A stretch of DNA of 64,000 bases, taken from the NCBI RefSeq assembly GCF_033115175.1, contig NC_084836.1, positions 77,838,253 to 77,902,252 of the forward strand, read 5' to 3'. The DNA is from Lepus europaeus. Lineage: Eukaryota > Chordata > Mammalia > Lagomorpha > Leporidae. This document shows, in pieces, positions 46,901 to 56,489 of this stretch; positions within the stretch are counted from its first letter, which is position 1; each line of letters begins with the position of its first letter. The notes below the pieces were generated by a model. The model saw nothing but the letters and a program-made list of their open reading frames with translations, was not told where the DNA came from and ran no database searches. The translations under genes were made by a program, and so were the position numbers.

Positions 46901-49900
46901 AAGGAGGGAGGGAGAATGAGAGGCCTGGCATCTCCTGCCCCACAACTCTCCCTCACACCTCAGGGTATGGCCCCTGGGCAGAGGATGCTCCGCCCCATGT
47001 GGAGGTGGGCAGTGCAGAGGCCCACGTGTGAGCCGTCTGTGCCCAGCCTCAAGGCACAGAACTGGAAGGTGTTGGCCGACCCTGCTGGGATGGGTTGCAT
47101 GGGGATGAATTCTCACTGCACTCAGATGCCCTGCAAACCAGACAATTCTGTCTCCCTCCTCCAGGCAAGGCCCCTGACCTCAAGCCCTCTAGTGGGAACC
47201 TCAAATGTGGCAGTTGGGGTCATGGTCAGCACCCAGTTGCACCCCCGTGTCCTTGCTGTAGAGAATGGAGCCTCCCTCCTGACCCAGAGCCCACTCACTG
47301 CTTGGCACGGTCGTCCTCTTCACAGCCAGGCTGGAAGTAGTCATACCTAGAGGAGGACAGGAGGTGTCCCCTGTGGTGTCCTGGGTGCCACCTGCCAGGA
47401 GGTCTGGGGGAGGGGCTGACTCTCTGACTAGCAGGGAAGTAAAAAGGGCAGGGAGAGTGGTTGTGTTGTGCACTGTATTTGTTGAGGGCTTGGACTGCAC
47501 CTACACATAATGGACACTTCATTGTAAATGTTATGTGAGTGACTGAACTTAGCTCCTCCCAAGGGTCAGAGTGGCACTGGCACACACTGGGGTCTCGGTT
47601 TTGGTGACTACCAGGACACAGCGCCCACATGGAAACCGGGAATTTCTTGTGAATAGGAATAATGGCTTTACCTCAGAACATGCGTGGTGAGAACTGAAGC
47701 CCAGTGCCTCATTGCAGGTGGAGGAAAATCCTAAAAGACCCTTTCCTGGGCACCTACTCCTCAGGGCCAGGCACAGTGAAACCCTTTCTGGGGCTCATCC
47801 CATTGGTTCTAAAATCACCCAGGGGCTGTTCCCCAGACCACCCACAATCTGCATGGATAATCTGAGGCTTTGCAGGGTTAGGGGTATCACAAGACCCAGT
47901 CTGGAGGTGCTGAGTCATGGCAGGTCCAGCAGGTGCAGGCCCTCACCTGTGAAACAGCAGGTGCAGCACCTGTTGAGTGGTGGCAAAGCTTCGGTAGACA
48001 CGCAAGAAGGTGGGGACGATGAAGGGGTCCCCTCTCTCCTGCGCAGGCACCAGCTCGTTCACCAGCCTCTGGACCATGGCGGTGTCCAGGATCCCCACAT
48101 TGCTGGCAGCCGACAAGGAGTTCACAGGGGTGACACCTGGTTCCTCAGCGGGGCCTGACTCCAGTTCCGATTCTGGGTAGTCAGGGACCTCCAGAACCTC
48201 TTCAGTTAGACCAAAGGCTGCCCGGGAGAGATGTTTCAGCAAAAGGAGAAAATATCAAAGCAACAGCCCTTCCTACTCCCTGTACCCAATAAAATTGTCC
48301 ATGCTTCCAGGGAAGCCCCAGGTTGCAGGAGCTACTGGAGGAAGAAAAAATGTCAGCACCACAGCCCTTACAGTGGCCCCTGGTGGCACACAGGTGCTCC
48401 TCCTCTCCAGAACTGCCCACACCTGTGCCCACAACAGGCCCCTGCCCACACAGTGCTGCCGCCCTGGTATCTCTGAGCCCGTCGTTGCTCCCAGCCAATG
48501 CCAGCCTTGCAGCCTCCTCTCAGTGTGGCCCAGCCCTGAGACTCTCCCAGGCTCCCACACACTGACCCCAGCCCTCCTACCCTCGGGCTCAGCCACCAGC
48601 TCCTTGGGCTCCGCGTCCTCCAACTCTGTAAGGAGCAGCTGGGCCCGGCATGCCAGGTCCGAGAAGGGCATGTGGAGCCTGACATAGGCCACCAGCTGTT
48701 TCAGCCTGGCCAGGTCCTGGAAGCCATAGAAGTCCTCTGGATAGTTTTCCAGCCAGGTTCCCAGGATGGAGCAGAGGGCGCTGGGGACAGGAAGGAGGGA
48801 GGGAGAATGAGAGGCCTGGTGTCTCCTGTCCCACAACTCTCCCTCACACCTCAGGGTACAGCCCCTGGGCAGAGGATGCTCCGCCCCATGTGGAGGTGGG
48901 CAGTGCAGAGGCCCACGTGTGAGCCGTCTGTGCCCAGCCTCAAGGCACAGAACTGGAAGGTGTTGGCCGGCCCTGCTGGGATGGGTTGCATGGGGATGAA
49001 ATCTCACTGCTTCTCAGATGCCCTGCAAACCAGACAATGCTGTCTCCCTCCTCCAGGCAAGGCCCCTGACCTCAAGCCCTCTAGTAGGAACCTCAAATGT
49101 GGCAGTTGGGGTCATGGTCAGCACCCAGTTGCACCCCCGTGTCCCTGCTGTGGAGAATGGAGCCTCCCTCCTGACCCAGAGCCCACTCACTGCTTGGCAC
49201 GGTCGTCCTCTTCACAGCCAGGCTGGAAGTAGTCATACCTAGAGGAGGACAGGAGGTGTCCCCTGTGGTGTCCTGGGTGCCACCTGCCAGGATTTCGGGG
49301 GGGGGGGGGGGGTGAGGGAGGCTGACACCCTGACTACAAGTGAACAAAGTAGGGCAGATATGGTGGTCTGTGCTGTGCACTGAATGTTGCTGGGGCCTGG
49401 ACCAAAGCCTGCACACAGTGGACACTTCATTACGTTTGCTGTGTGTGATCTCAGCATGCTCCTTAAAAGGTGTGGGGGGGCCTGGGTGCCCTCTGCCAAC
49501 CCCTAGTGCTTGGTTCTGGCCACTTCCAGGACAGGGACCTCCACATCGATCTGGAAGCTCTTTGGGAATAGGAAAACCACTCTGCCGAAAGCCGTGGTAC
49601 AGGATTCCTTAGACCCACAGCCTCATCTTGGGGCCAGGGGAGGGCAATCCTGAGTCAGTCCCCATGTCCTGGGCAGCCCACCGCTCAGGACCAAGCACTA
49701 GGAGGTATTTTATTATCCTGGTGGTTGCTCCCCGGAGCAGCAAGATGCTGTAAGAGCAAACTGAGGCCCTGAGTGGGGGTCAGGATGTCACCAGGACCCT
49801 GCCTAGGTGATGATCCCCATGTGTCTGCAGGTGCAGGCCCTCACCTGTGGAAGAGCAAGTTCAGCACCTGCTGGGTGGTGGTGAACCTTCGATAATTGCA

Positions 49901-50170
49901 CAAGAAGGTGGGGATGATGAAGGGGTCCCCTCTCTGCTGGGCAGGCACCAGCTCCATCACCAGCTTCTCGACCATGGCTGTGTCCAGGGTCCCCACGCTG
50001 CTGGCAGCCAACAGGGACAGCACAGGGGCCTGTGCTGCTGGCTCCTCTGACTCTAGCATAGATCCTGGCCCCATCTCCACTGCTGCTGCCATCTCGGCTG
50101 GGTCCGGCTCCACTGGAGCTGAATCAGCTGAATCACTGGAGGGCTCCCCCTCCAGCCTGCCTGCCACCAT
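40632..50170 (-). CDS. RalGDS-like gene model with five tandem REM (RasGEF_N) modules; 16 coding exons
   Basis: REM domains pack against and stabilise the CDC25 catalytic domain of Ras-family exchange factors. RalGDS proteins activate RalA and RalB. Here a three-exon REM unit is repeated five times, then a tail exon. Exons in transcript order: 50170(ATG)-49845, 49238-49191, 48780-48581; 48217-47947, 47346-47299, 46889-46690; 46325-46055, 45439-45392, 44981-44782; 44438-44147, 43558-43511, 43343-43153; 42808-42517, 41896-41849, 41435-41245; 40996-40632. All are open and all phases agree, giving 3039 nt and 1012 aa. The start ATG has A at -3 and G at +4, but an upstream exon joined at 50221 is also possible. 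Gaps between modules are too short for separate promoters, so I infer one gene. No CDC25 or RA domain is visible. The alternatives are decayed duplicates or fewer modules used per transcript. Not supported by expression data. Confidence 0.6.
41245..42808 (-). CDS. REM module 5 (exons A 42808-42517, B 41896-41849, C 41435-41245)
   Basis: Exon A (292 bp; acceptor attctctcccttgcag) codes TSLPWAVH, VETLDTAMVDKLVDELVPA, GDPFIVPTFL and FTTTQQVLHMLFHR. B codes YAYFRSDCEEDDRAKQ. C (191 bp) codes LGSILGTWLDSFPEDF, LKLLVTYVQLHMPFSDL and QLEDAEPKEAEAEPE, with donor GTGAGG. It shares the short C exon with module 4. It is joined in phase to the tail exon, so it is the best candidate for the ancestral unit. 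Confidence 0.8.
43153..44438 (-). CDS. REM module 4 (exons A 44438-44147, B 43558-43511, C 43343-43153)
   Basis: Exon A (292 bp) has an intact acceptor, ttttctccccttgcag, and codes TSLPWAAF, VETLDTAMVENLVKELVPA, GDPFIVPTFL and FTTTQQVLHMLFHR. B codes YAYFRCDCEEDNRAKE, the most diverged copy. C is 191 bp, three codons shorter than in modules 1-3, coding LLGSWLEKYPEDF, LHQLVAYVQLHMPFSDL and QLEDTEPMELEAEPE, closer to the RalGDS VAYVQLNMP than the VRL of modules 1-3. Confidence 0.8.
44782..46325 (-). CDS. REM module 3 (exons A 46325-46055, B 45439-45392, C 44981-44782)
   Basis: Exon A codes MGILDTAMVQRLVNELVPA, GDPFIVPTFL and FATTQQVLHLLFHR. The ancestral acceptor reads TG (46348-46347), as in module 2, and the in-frame AG before 46325 is the likely substitute. 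The frame is also open upstream into the gap, giving an alternative 119-aa open frame beginning at an ATG at 46410. B codes YAYFQPGYEEDDRAKQ. C (200 bp) codes LENYPEDFYGF, LKQLVAYVRLHMPFSDL and ELEDVEPKELVADPE, with donor GTGAGG. Confidence 0.75.
46690..48217 (-). CDS. REM module 2 (exons A 48217-47947, B 47346-47299, C 46889-46690)
   Basis: Exon A codes GILDTAMVQRLVNELVPA, GDPFIVPTFL and FATTQQVLHLLFHR. The acceptor used in modules 4 and 5 is here TG instead of AG (48238-48237). The next AG, in catctctcccgggcag just before 48217, is in the same phase and drops seven codons. B codes YDYFQPGCEEDDRAKQ. C is almost identical to that of module 1, with one Glu/Asp difference in YPDDF. The C donor is GTAGGA as in module 1. 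The stretch from exon C through exon B is a near-perfect copy of module 1 (46420-47395 versus 48311-49286). Confidence 0.75.
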
Positions 50171-50221
50171 GGTCCCCACTCCGCTGGTGTCCTCCAGGGG
50201 TGTGGCAATGCCACTGTCATT
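48581..50221 (-). CDS. REM module 1 (exons A 50221-49845, B 49238-49191, C 48780-48581)
   Basis: Exon A has acceptor ttaccccag before 50221 and donor CACAG|GTGAGG at 49845. It is longer than the other A exons (377 bp), enters in phase 0, and codes an acidic, Ala/Ser/Glu-rich leader, then VGTLDTAMVEKLVMELVPA, GDPFIIPTFL and FTTTQQVLNLLFHR, the REM signature (human RalGDS: FTTTQQVLDLLFKR). Exon B (48 bp) codes YDYFQPGCEEDDRAKQ. Exon C (200 bp) codes ALCSILGTWLENYPEDF and LKQLVAYVRLHMPFSD, matching the RalGDS segment SSILGTWLDQYSEDF. The C donor is GTAGGA, one base shorter than the GTGAGG of modules 3-5. The A-B intron holds a G16 run at 49297-49312. Confidence 0.8.
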
Positions 50222-51030
50222 CTGGGGTAAGACAAGGAGGGTGGTTGTAATCCTGGCCCTGATGTGCTGCCCCCACCCTCCTGCGGTTGTCATGGACCAC
50301 CAGGTCCCCGTCCCACCCCCTGCCCTTTCCCATGGGTCACTCACCTCCCGAGTCCCCCCCCCCCACACCACCCAAGATGGATGCAGGGCCACCCAGGAGG
50401 ATCAGAGGGGAGGTCTGCCCAGGGGTCCTGGCCTGGCTGTCTGAGATCACCTTGGTTTCCCTCTGAGAGAATTGCCAGAGCTGCTGGGGGCGAGGGCTGA
50501 CCCAGTGTCTGTAGCTCTGGAGAAGACCCACAGCCTGGGGCTGGCCCAGGCTTGGGCCTTGAGACGGTGAGAGACAACTCGAGAACATATCTGCTCGATG
50601 GCCTCTGACCAACTGAACTGGCTGGGTCACCAGCACCACATTGTGGGTGCCTGGCAACCTGGGTTCCAGGTTCTGTTGTGGCCATCGTCAAGGAAGTGAG
50701 GTCACTTCCTGAGGTCCTCTCAGCAGACCTCCCCTAGGGTTCTATTGCTGCTGACTGCCCCCCAGCACAGATGCCGTGTGCGCACACCTGCACCCAGTTA
50801 CACCAGCACCCCCCTCCCAGCTCCCTGAATGAGGCCTGGGCCAGCCACACTCTCCACTGGGAGGTCATAGACCAGGGTCAGACCCAGCATCTCCTTCCTC
50901 CAGGCCTGTGTCCCTGGGCAAGTCTTTGTGCCTCTCGGGGCCTCCCCTGTCCCCCCTCTGCTCCCAAGGGATGCCCCCAGGGGTATGGAATACTAAGCAC
51001 TTGTGTGAACTATGAAACCTGAGGCCTGGT
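50222..51030 (-). other. Upstream flank of the RalGDS-like gene; possible 5' exon
   Basis: GC-rich. On the - strand an open frame from 50691 (MATTEPGTQVARH) down to about 50340 is not recognised and may be leader or 5'UTR. No TATA box or CpG island is clear. Confidence 0.3.
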
Positions 51031-51227
51031 ATCAAAGCCAGGAACTTCTTTTGGGTTTCCCATGTGGGTGCAGGGGCCCAAGGACTTGGGCCATATTATA
51101 CTGCTTTCCCAGGCCATAGCAAAGAGCTGGACTGGAAGTGGAGCAGCAGGGACTCAAACTGGCACCCGTATGCGATGCTGGCCCTGCAGGCAGAAGCTTT
51201 ACCTGCTACGCCACAGCGCCAGCCCCT
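51031..51227 (-). mobile_element. C-SINE fragment (head half)
   Basis: 'ccaggaacttcttttgggtttccc', 'gggccatattatactgctttccc', 'gggactcaaactggcacccg' and the head complement 'ccacagcgccagcccc'. It lacks the CT tract and tail. Confidence 0.85.
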
Positions 51228-52970
51228 TGAAGGTCAGTTTCAAAGTCACTGATTTAAGTTTTGTAAAAACAATCGGAGGTCATTCTCTCTGATGATATTA
51301 ACAAACTGAATGTCTGGTATGGCAACATTGGACAGAAAAATGCATGTTATTTTTATGACAATAAAAGTTATAACAATTTAGGAAAGGATATTTATATGTC
51401 CATTTTCCATAGTAGGAAAACACACAACCATGTCTTTGCATAGGGATATCAATTATGTAAGAAACACACAACATTATCTTGCTACATGTGTTTGTATGTG
51501 TGTGTGCATTGTATATAGTTACGCACCCAGAAGAAGAGACAAAGGACTTATGTTTATTCACTAAAATTATTTTTTAATCTTGTAAACTTGGAGACAGCTT
51601 CCACAGGCTGTGTTTGGCTGAAGATTTTTCTGGAAGCATTGTACCTCGGTGTCCACACAGCAGAGACCTCAGTCACACGTGGCCCCTCTCCTACAATGGC
51701 CAGGGACATGGACACAACCCGCTCCCCGATTCGTCTCAGGATGAGACAGCAGTGACTGTAACTGAATCCCTGTGTCTGAAACGCACCTCCTCCCAGTGTG
51801 CAATAGTTACTTTGGGAAACAGTGCTTGTATGTGAGGGGGCGGTGTAAGGCTTGGGAAGAACAGCAGAGGAAGACACAGGCTTGCCGATTTGGGACGTGC
51901 AGATTATTTACTGATACCTACAATTTATTTAGGCAGGTAAGTCCAGGTAAGAGAACATGCCCGAGGAGTAAGTCCAGGCGGATGCTACCTAGGGGAGCCG
52001 CCCGTCAGAGGACATTTGACGTAATTGTGCCGGAGAAATATGGCGACTATTCCTGGTGACGTGTACTCCTGTTTTGCATAATGAACTTTGTGAACAAAGA
52101 AATAAACGGCACCATGAGAGGCTTGTGTGAGTCTCAAGGGGGGGTGGGCAGAGTCAGCCCGTCCTCAGCTGAGTACAGACGCTCTGCCATTTACAGTGGG
52201 TGACACCCCGGGAAGTTGTGATCCTGTAAGCTGGGATGCATTCAGCACAGCAACTTACTAAACATCCTAGCTGCGCTGAGCCTGCCTCGACTATGCGCAG
52301 CACACCCACATCAGCCGACAGAGGGCGCAGTCACCCAGCCCAAAGCCTGGTTTACACCAAGGTGCTGAACACCTCCTGCAGCTGACTGAGCCCCTGCGTG
52401 CAAAGGGCACCGGGAGCCCAGCACGTTGTGCCTGGGGTAGCGTTTGCTGACGATGCCAGAGCCAGGTGTGGCACCAGCCCAGCCCCTCCTTCCTCCACAG
52501 GGTCCCTTTGCTTGGCCGGCAGCCAGGGGCTCCTGCGATTTTCACAAATCCAGATCCCCTCTTGTAGCAGCCAGCACGGCAGCACAGCCGCTGATTTCCC
52601 CAGGGCTGTTGCCGAACAGCGAAGCCAAATGACACCTGCAGGAACTTTCTCCCTTCCTTCCTGAGAGGCGAGTGCTGCCAGAAGCAGCGTCTTGTGCACA
52701 GCGCTGTGAGTCCGCCCGAGAAGCATTAAGGCAGCGCCCCCACCTCTTAGTGAGGGGACTCACACTGGCACAGGAACCCACGGGGCTTGAGTTGAGTCCT
52801 ACACCTTCCTAACGCCATCTCTACAAATGGATTTGCTGCCCAGGCTGTGATGAAACCTGGGAGGATTTGGGGGAGGGAAACCGTTGTCGTCAGCAGGTGG
52901 AACTACAAACAAATGAAACACATGACTCTGAGACTGGGGGTCCACGGTGCAGAAGTGGCAGGATGGTGTT
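51228..52970. other. No gene recognised
   Basis: AT-rich up to 51600, then GC-richer. AATAAA occurs at 52100-52105 (gaaataaacgg). Frames on the - strand at 52352-52726 resemble nothing I know. A retroviral LTR is conceivable for 51880-52130, but no paired copy is seen. Confidence 0.3.
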
Positions 52971-52979
52971 AGAGCCAGG

Positions 52980-53303
52980 CTTGACTTTTTTTTTTTTTTT
53001 TTTTTTGACAGGCAGAGTGGACAGAGAGAGAGAGAAAGGTCTTCCTTTACCATTGGTTCACCCTCCAAAGGCCGCTGCACACTGCGCTGATCCGAAGCCA
53101 GGAGCCAGGTGCTTCTCCTGGTCTCCCATGCAAGTACAGGGCCCAAGGACTTGGGCCATCCTCCACTGCACTCCCTGGCCACAGCAGAGAGCTGGCCTGG
53201 AAGAGGGGCAACCGGGGCAGAATCCGGCGCCCCAACCGGGACTAGAACCCTAGGTGCCGGCACTGTAGGTGGAGGATTAGCCTATTGAGCCGCAGCATCG
53301 GCC
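52980..53303 (-). mobile_element. CSINE2 copy with target-site duplication
   Basis: Poly(T) at 52986, 'gacaggcagagtggacagag' tail complement, full body, and head complement 'gagccgcagcatcggcc'. Flanked by agagccagg at 52971-52979 and 53304-53312. Confidence 0.92.
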
Positions 53304-53760
53304 AGAGCCAGGTCTTACGAGGAATTATAGCAGGCTTTGTGTTCTGTGGCTAAAACTGGAAAATGAAGCCCTCTCAATTTTGGGGCAGTGGTGGAGTAAA
53401 TCATGGCTCATTCACCCCACATTATAGAGCCGTCAAAATTAAACCAGAAATCAGCCGTTCCATCCCCATGCAGGAGTCTCCAAGAAAAACAGTCAACAGA
53501 GGTGACATGGGTGCAAGTCAGCCCATCTGGGGCAGACAGAGGAGCACTGGGTCCTGTGCCTGTTCAGCCGTGGTGCACCCTGGGTGTGATTTTATCTGTG
53601 TGCCTGTGTGTGACAACCACACGAGCCTGGAGAGACTGACAAGAGCCGTGTGAGGCTGGGGACTGGTTACAAGCAGAGCAGGGGTGATGGGGGGTGGAGG
53701 AGCAGACACAAAAGGGAAGTGAAAATGAGCCGAGACAGCAGGTAAAAAACACAGCGGTCA
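53304..53760. other. No gene recognised
   Basis: Mixed intergenic DNA with short overlapping frames. Nothing supported. Confidence 0.35.
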
Positions 53761-53762
53761 GG

Positions 53763-54066
53763 GCGGGTATTTGGCTCAGCAGTTAAGCTGGTGCCCGGGT
53801 TACCCTCATCCTGTGTCAGAGTGCCTGGGTTCGATCCCCAGCTCTGCTCTCGGCTCCCGCCTCCTAATGTGCACCCTGGGAGGCAGCAGCTGAGGGCTCA
53901 AGTAAGCCGTGGGGACCCAGATTGAGTCCTTGGCTCCTGGCTTCAGCCTGGCCCAGCCCTGGGAGTCGCAGGCACACGGAGGGTGGGTCGGCACATGGGG
54001 GCTCTGTGCCTGCCTGTCTCTAGCTCTTTCTGCCTCTCTGCCATTCAAATAAACAAACAGCATTTT
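53763..54066 (+). mobile_element. tRNA-derived SINE (older C-type)
   Basis: The head carries an A-box-like 'tggctcagcagtt' and a B-box-like 'ggttcgatccc' (RNA polymerase III promoter elements). The body has 'gaggcagcagctgagggctc', and the end is 'ttcaaataaacaaacagc'. The tRNA-like head is part of the SINE, not a tRNA gene. Confidence 0.8.
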
Positions 54067-54569
54067 TGGCATGCTCCGTTTCGGTAAAGTTACCTGGGTG
54101 CAGAAAGTGACCTCGTTAACGGGAATGACCGGGACTCACTGTTAAACAAGAGGAAGCAGCCGAGTGATGGTGTAGAAACAGGATTTATGTAGCGACAACC
54201 CACTGGGTCGTTGAACAGCCCAGAAATCTTGAACAAGAACACGCTGAGAAATCTTATCCTGATTCCACCACTTCTACAAAACTCAGAATCAGAGCAGGGA
54301 GGAGCTGGCCGTGGAATGGAGGGGAGGCTCCAACATGAGCCCTCCCTCCCCCGGTGTTGTGATCGCCAGTGGGGGCCCCAGTGGCACCCAGTGGGGAAAG
54401 TACAGCCTTCTCTGCTAAGCTGCTGAGACACCAGGTGAACCCCAAGCAAAAGGTCGAGTTCTTGCTTTCTATCCGATACAGAAAGTAACTCTCACAAGGG
54501 ACCAGATACCCACATGTCGGAGCTAAGTTGTACGAGTCATGAGAGCAAACACAGGGGAAGAGCTCTGTG
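54067..54569. other. No gene recognised
   Basis: Unassigned sequence with a short open frame at 54211-54426 (+). It may be an old retroelement, but I have no anchor. Confidence 0.3.
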
Positions 54570-54755
54570 ACAGGGGCAGGTGCCGTGGTGCCGCCGTTAA
54601 GCTGCCCTTTGGGACGCCCACATTCTGTATCAGGGCACCTGGGTATGAGTGCCTGCTACTCGGCCCTTCCGATCCAGCTTCCTGCCAATGTGCCTGAGCA
54701 ACGGTGGACAATGGCCCAGGTGTCTGGGCCCCCGCTCCCCACTCAGAGGACTTAG
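54570..54755 (+). mobile_element. C-SINE, 3' truncated
   Basis: 'gggcaggtgccgtggtgccgc', 'tgatccagcttcctgccaatgtgcctg'-type body and 'ggacaatggcccaggtgtctggg'. The CT tract and tail are missing. Confidence 0.7.
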
Positions 54756-55045
54756 ACTCTGACACTTGTTACAGCGTGGGGAACCTGGGGCCTCTGTGCT
54801 GGGCAAAATAAGCCACAGGCAGAAGGGCGATCCCTGTGGGATTCCAGTCCCACAAGGAGCCCAGAGCAGCCAGGGTCACAGAGACAGGGAGCGGTGTGGA
54901 GGTGACCAGGGGCTGGAGCAGAGGCGTGAGCAGTTGCTCTGCAATGTGCTCTGAGTGTCAGTGCACGATGGAAGGGTCCTGGAGAGGGATGACGGCAAGG
55001 GCTGAGCAGTGCTGTACATGTTCTCAATGTCACGGACACACAGTG
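54756..55045. other. No gene recognised
   Basis: GC-rich intergenic stretch between two SINEs. Confidence 0.3.
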
Positions 55046-55049
55046 GCTG

Positions 55050-55345
55050 GAGGGGAATTTAGCCTAGTGGTTAGGACCCCAGGTAGGTACCTGTGTCCCA
55101 CAGCAGAGCACCTGAGTTCAAGTCCTGTCTCCAGTTCCTGACCCCAGTTTCCTGCTGCTACAGCACCCTGGGAAGCAGTGGCAACGGCTTAGGTGGCTGG
55201 GTCCCTGCCACTCATGTGGGAGACCAAGGCTGGGGTCCTTGCTCTCAACTTTGAGTGGACCTGGGCCTGACTCTCGTGAGCACTGGACAAGTGAGCCAAT
55301 GAACGGGAGGTCTCTGAAATAAATAAGCTTTGAAAAATGGTTCAA
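55050..55345 (+). mobile_element. tRNA-derived SINE (older C-type)
   Basis: A-box-like 'tagcctagtggttaggacc' and B-box-like 'gagttcaagtcctg', body 'cctgggaagcagtggcaacgg', ending 'ctctgaaataaataagctttg'. Confidence 0.8.
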
Positions 55346-56140
55346 GTGATAACTTTTATGCCGTGTGTATTTTACGACTGATGCCTTGGAGATGTGTTGT
55401 CCAGGCTCGGGTATGCGTGGAGGCTGGGAGCAGAGTGGGCTGAGCTGGGTCCAGGATGGAATGCCTGGAGGGAGACAGCTTCCTTTGTTTTAATACAACG
55501 TTGGCTCTGTTTCGTTTGCTATAGCAAATACAAAGCAATTCGACAGATTAAAGCATCAAATAAGGGACTGTTTTCTCTTCACGGCAGGACCAAGGAGGCA
55601 GATTGTGCATCCAGCCAAGGGTTGATTTTGTTCCTCTCTTGTGGATGTCCGATGCTGTGTCTGCGTAAGTTTTCCTATCCCGGTATCTCGCCTTGGCCAG
55701 TAGCCGAGAGCACATGAGGGATTTGTTGGGTTTGCCCAGCAGACCCGCCTCCTTCAGGCTCCTTGAGAACAAAGGAGAATCTACCCCTGGTTTCTGTCAC
55801 CCAGTCACATCCGGGAGACAGGGCAGGGTCCCTGTGCCCACCTGATGTGCAAGACCAGGGGTCCAGACACCTGCTGCAGGTCCTCTCTCCCAGGACCAAG
55901 TCCTCCTGGGAGATCAGGCCTGACCACCACCACCTGTCAAGAACAGGAGAGAGGAGTTCAGGGCTGGGGAACAGCTGGAGCACCGTACAGGGCCATGTCT
56001 ATCCAGGGACTCCGATGGCCCAGCACAGAGTAGAGGAAGACTGGCGAGGCCAGGCTGTGGGCAGGGTCATGGGAAGGGCGTGGGGTTGAGCTGGAGCATG
56101 GGATGGAGATGGGGAGGGACTCATCAAACTCAAAACAGCA
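55346..56140. other. No gene recognised
   Basis: Mixed intergenic DNA. Short frames at 55675-56090 are not recognised. Confidence 0.3.
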
Positions 56141-56146
56141 GGGTGG

Positions 56147-56489
56147 GTCCGGCGCCACAGCTCAATAGGCTAATCCTCCACCTTGCGGTGCTGGCACACC
56201 GGGTTCTAGTCCTGATCAGGGTGCCGGATTCTGTCCCGGTTGCCCCTCTTCCAGGCCAGCTCTCTGCTGTGGCCCAGGAGTGCAGTGGAGGATGGCCCAA
56301 GTGCTTGGGCCCTGCACCCCATGGGAGACCAGGAGAAGCACCTGGCTCCCAGCTTCAGATCAGCGTGGTGCGCCGGCTGCAGCGCGCCAGCTGCGGCAGC
56401 CATTGGAGGGTGAACCAACGGTAAAGGAAGACCTTTCTCTCTCATTGTCCACTCTGTTAGAAAAAAAAAATTAAAAAAAAAAAAAAAAC
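56147..56489 (+). mobile_element. CSINE2
   Basis: 'ggtccggcgccacagctcaatagg' head, complete body, 'gaaccaacggtaaaggaagacc' and a poly(A) tail. A short duplication cagggtgg flanks it. Confidence 0.93.

Noticed and set aside
46382-49007. Two 244-codon - strand frames, each containing an exon C
   Set aside because: They read through introns on both sides of exon C. Only the part matching the REM C-terminal segment is supported.
41245-50221. Five independent RalGDS-like genes or five simple pseudogenes
   Set aside because: Gaps between modules are only about 340-360 bp with no promoter or terminal signal, only the last module has a good tail exon, and no exon has a stop or frameshift. One gene with repeated exons explains this better, although decay without expression is still possible.
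40996-50221. Repeated spaced sequence as a possible CRISPR or satellite array
   Set aside because: The periodicity of 1.6-1.9 kb corresponds to exon modules with splice sites and protein homology, in a mammalian genome.
51880-52130. Possible LTR ending in gaaataaacgg
   Set aside because: There is no paired copy, no target duplication and no recognised family.
53763-53860. tRNA-like sequence with A-box and B-box motifs
   Set aside because: It is the head of a tRNA-derived SINE followed by the SINE body and tail, and a proper cloverleaf was not evident.
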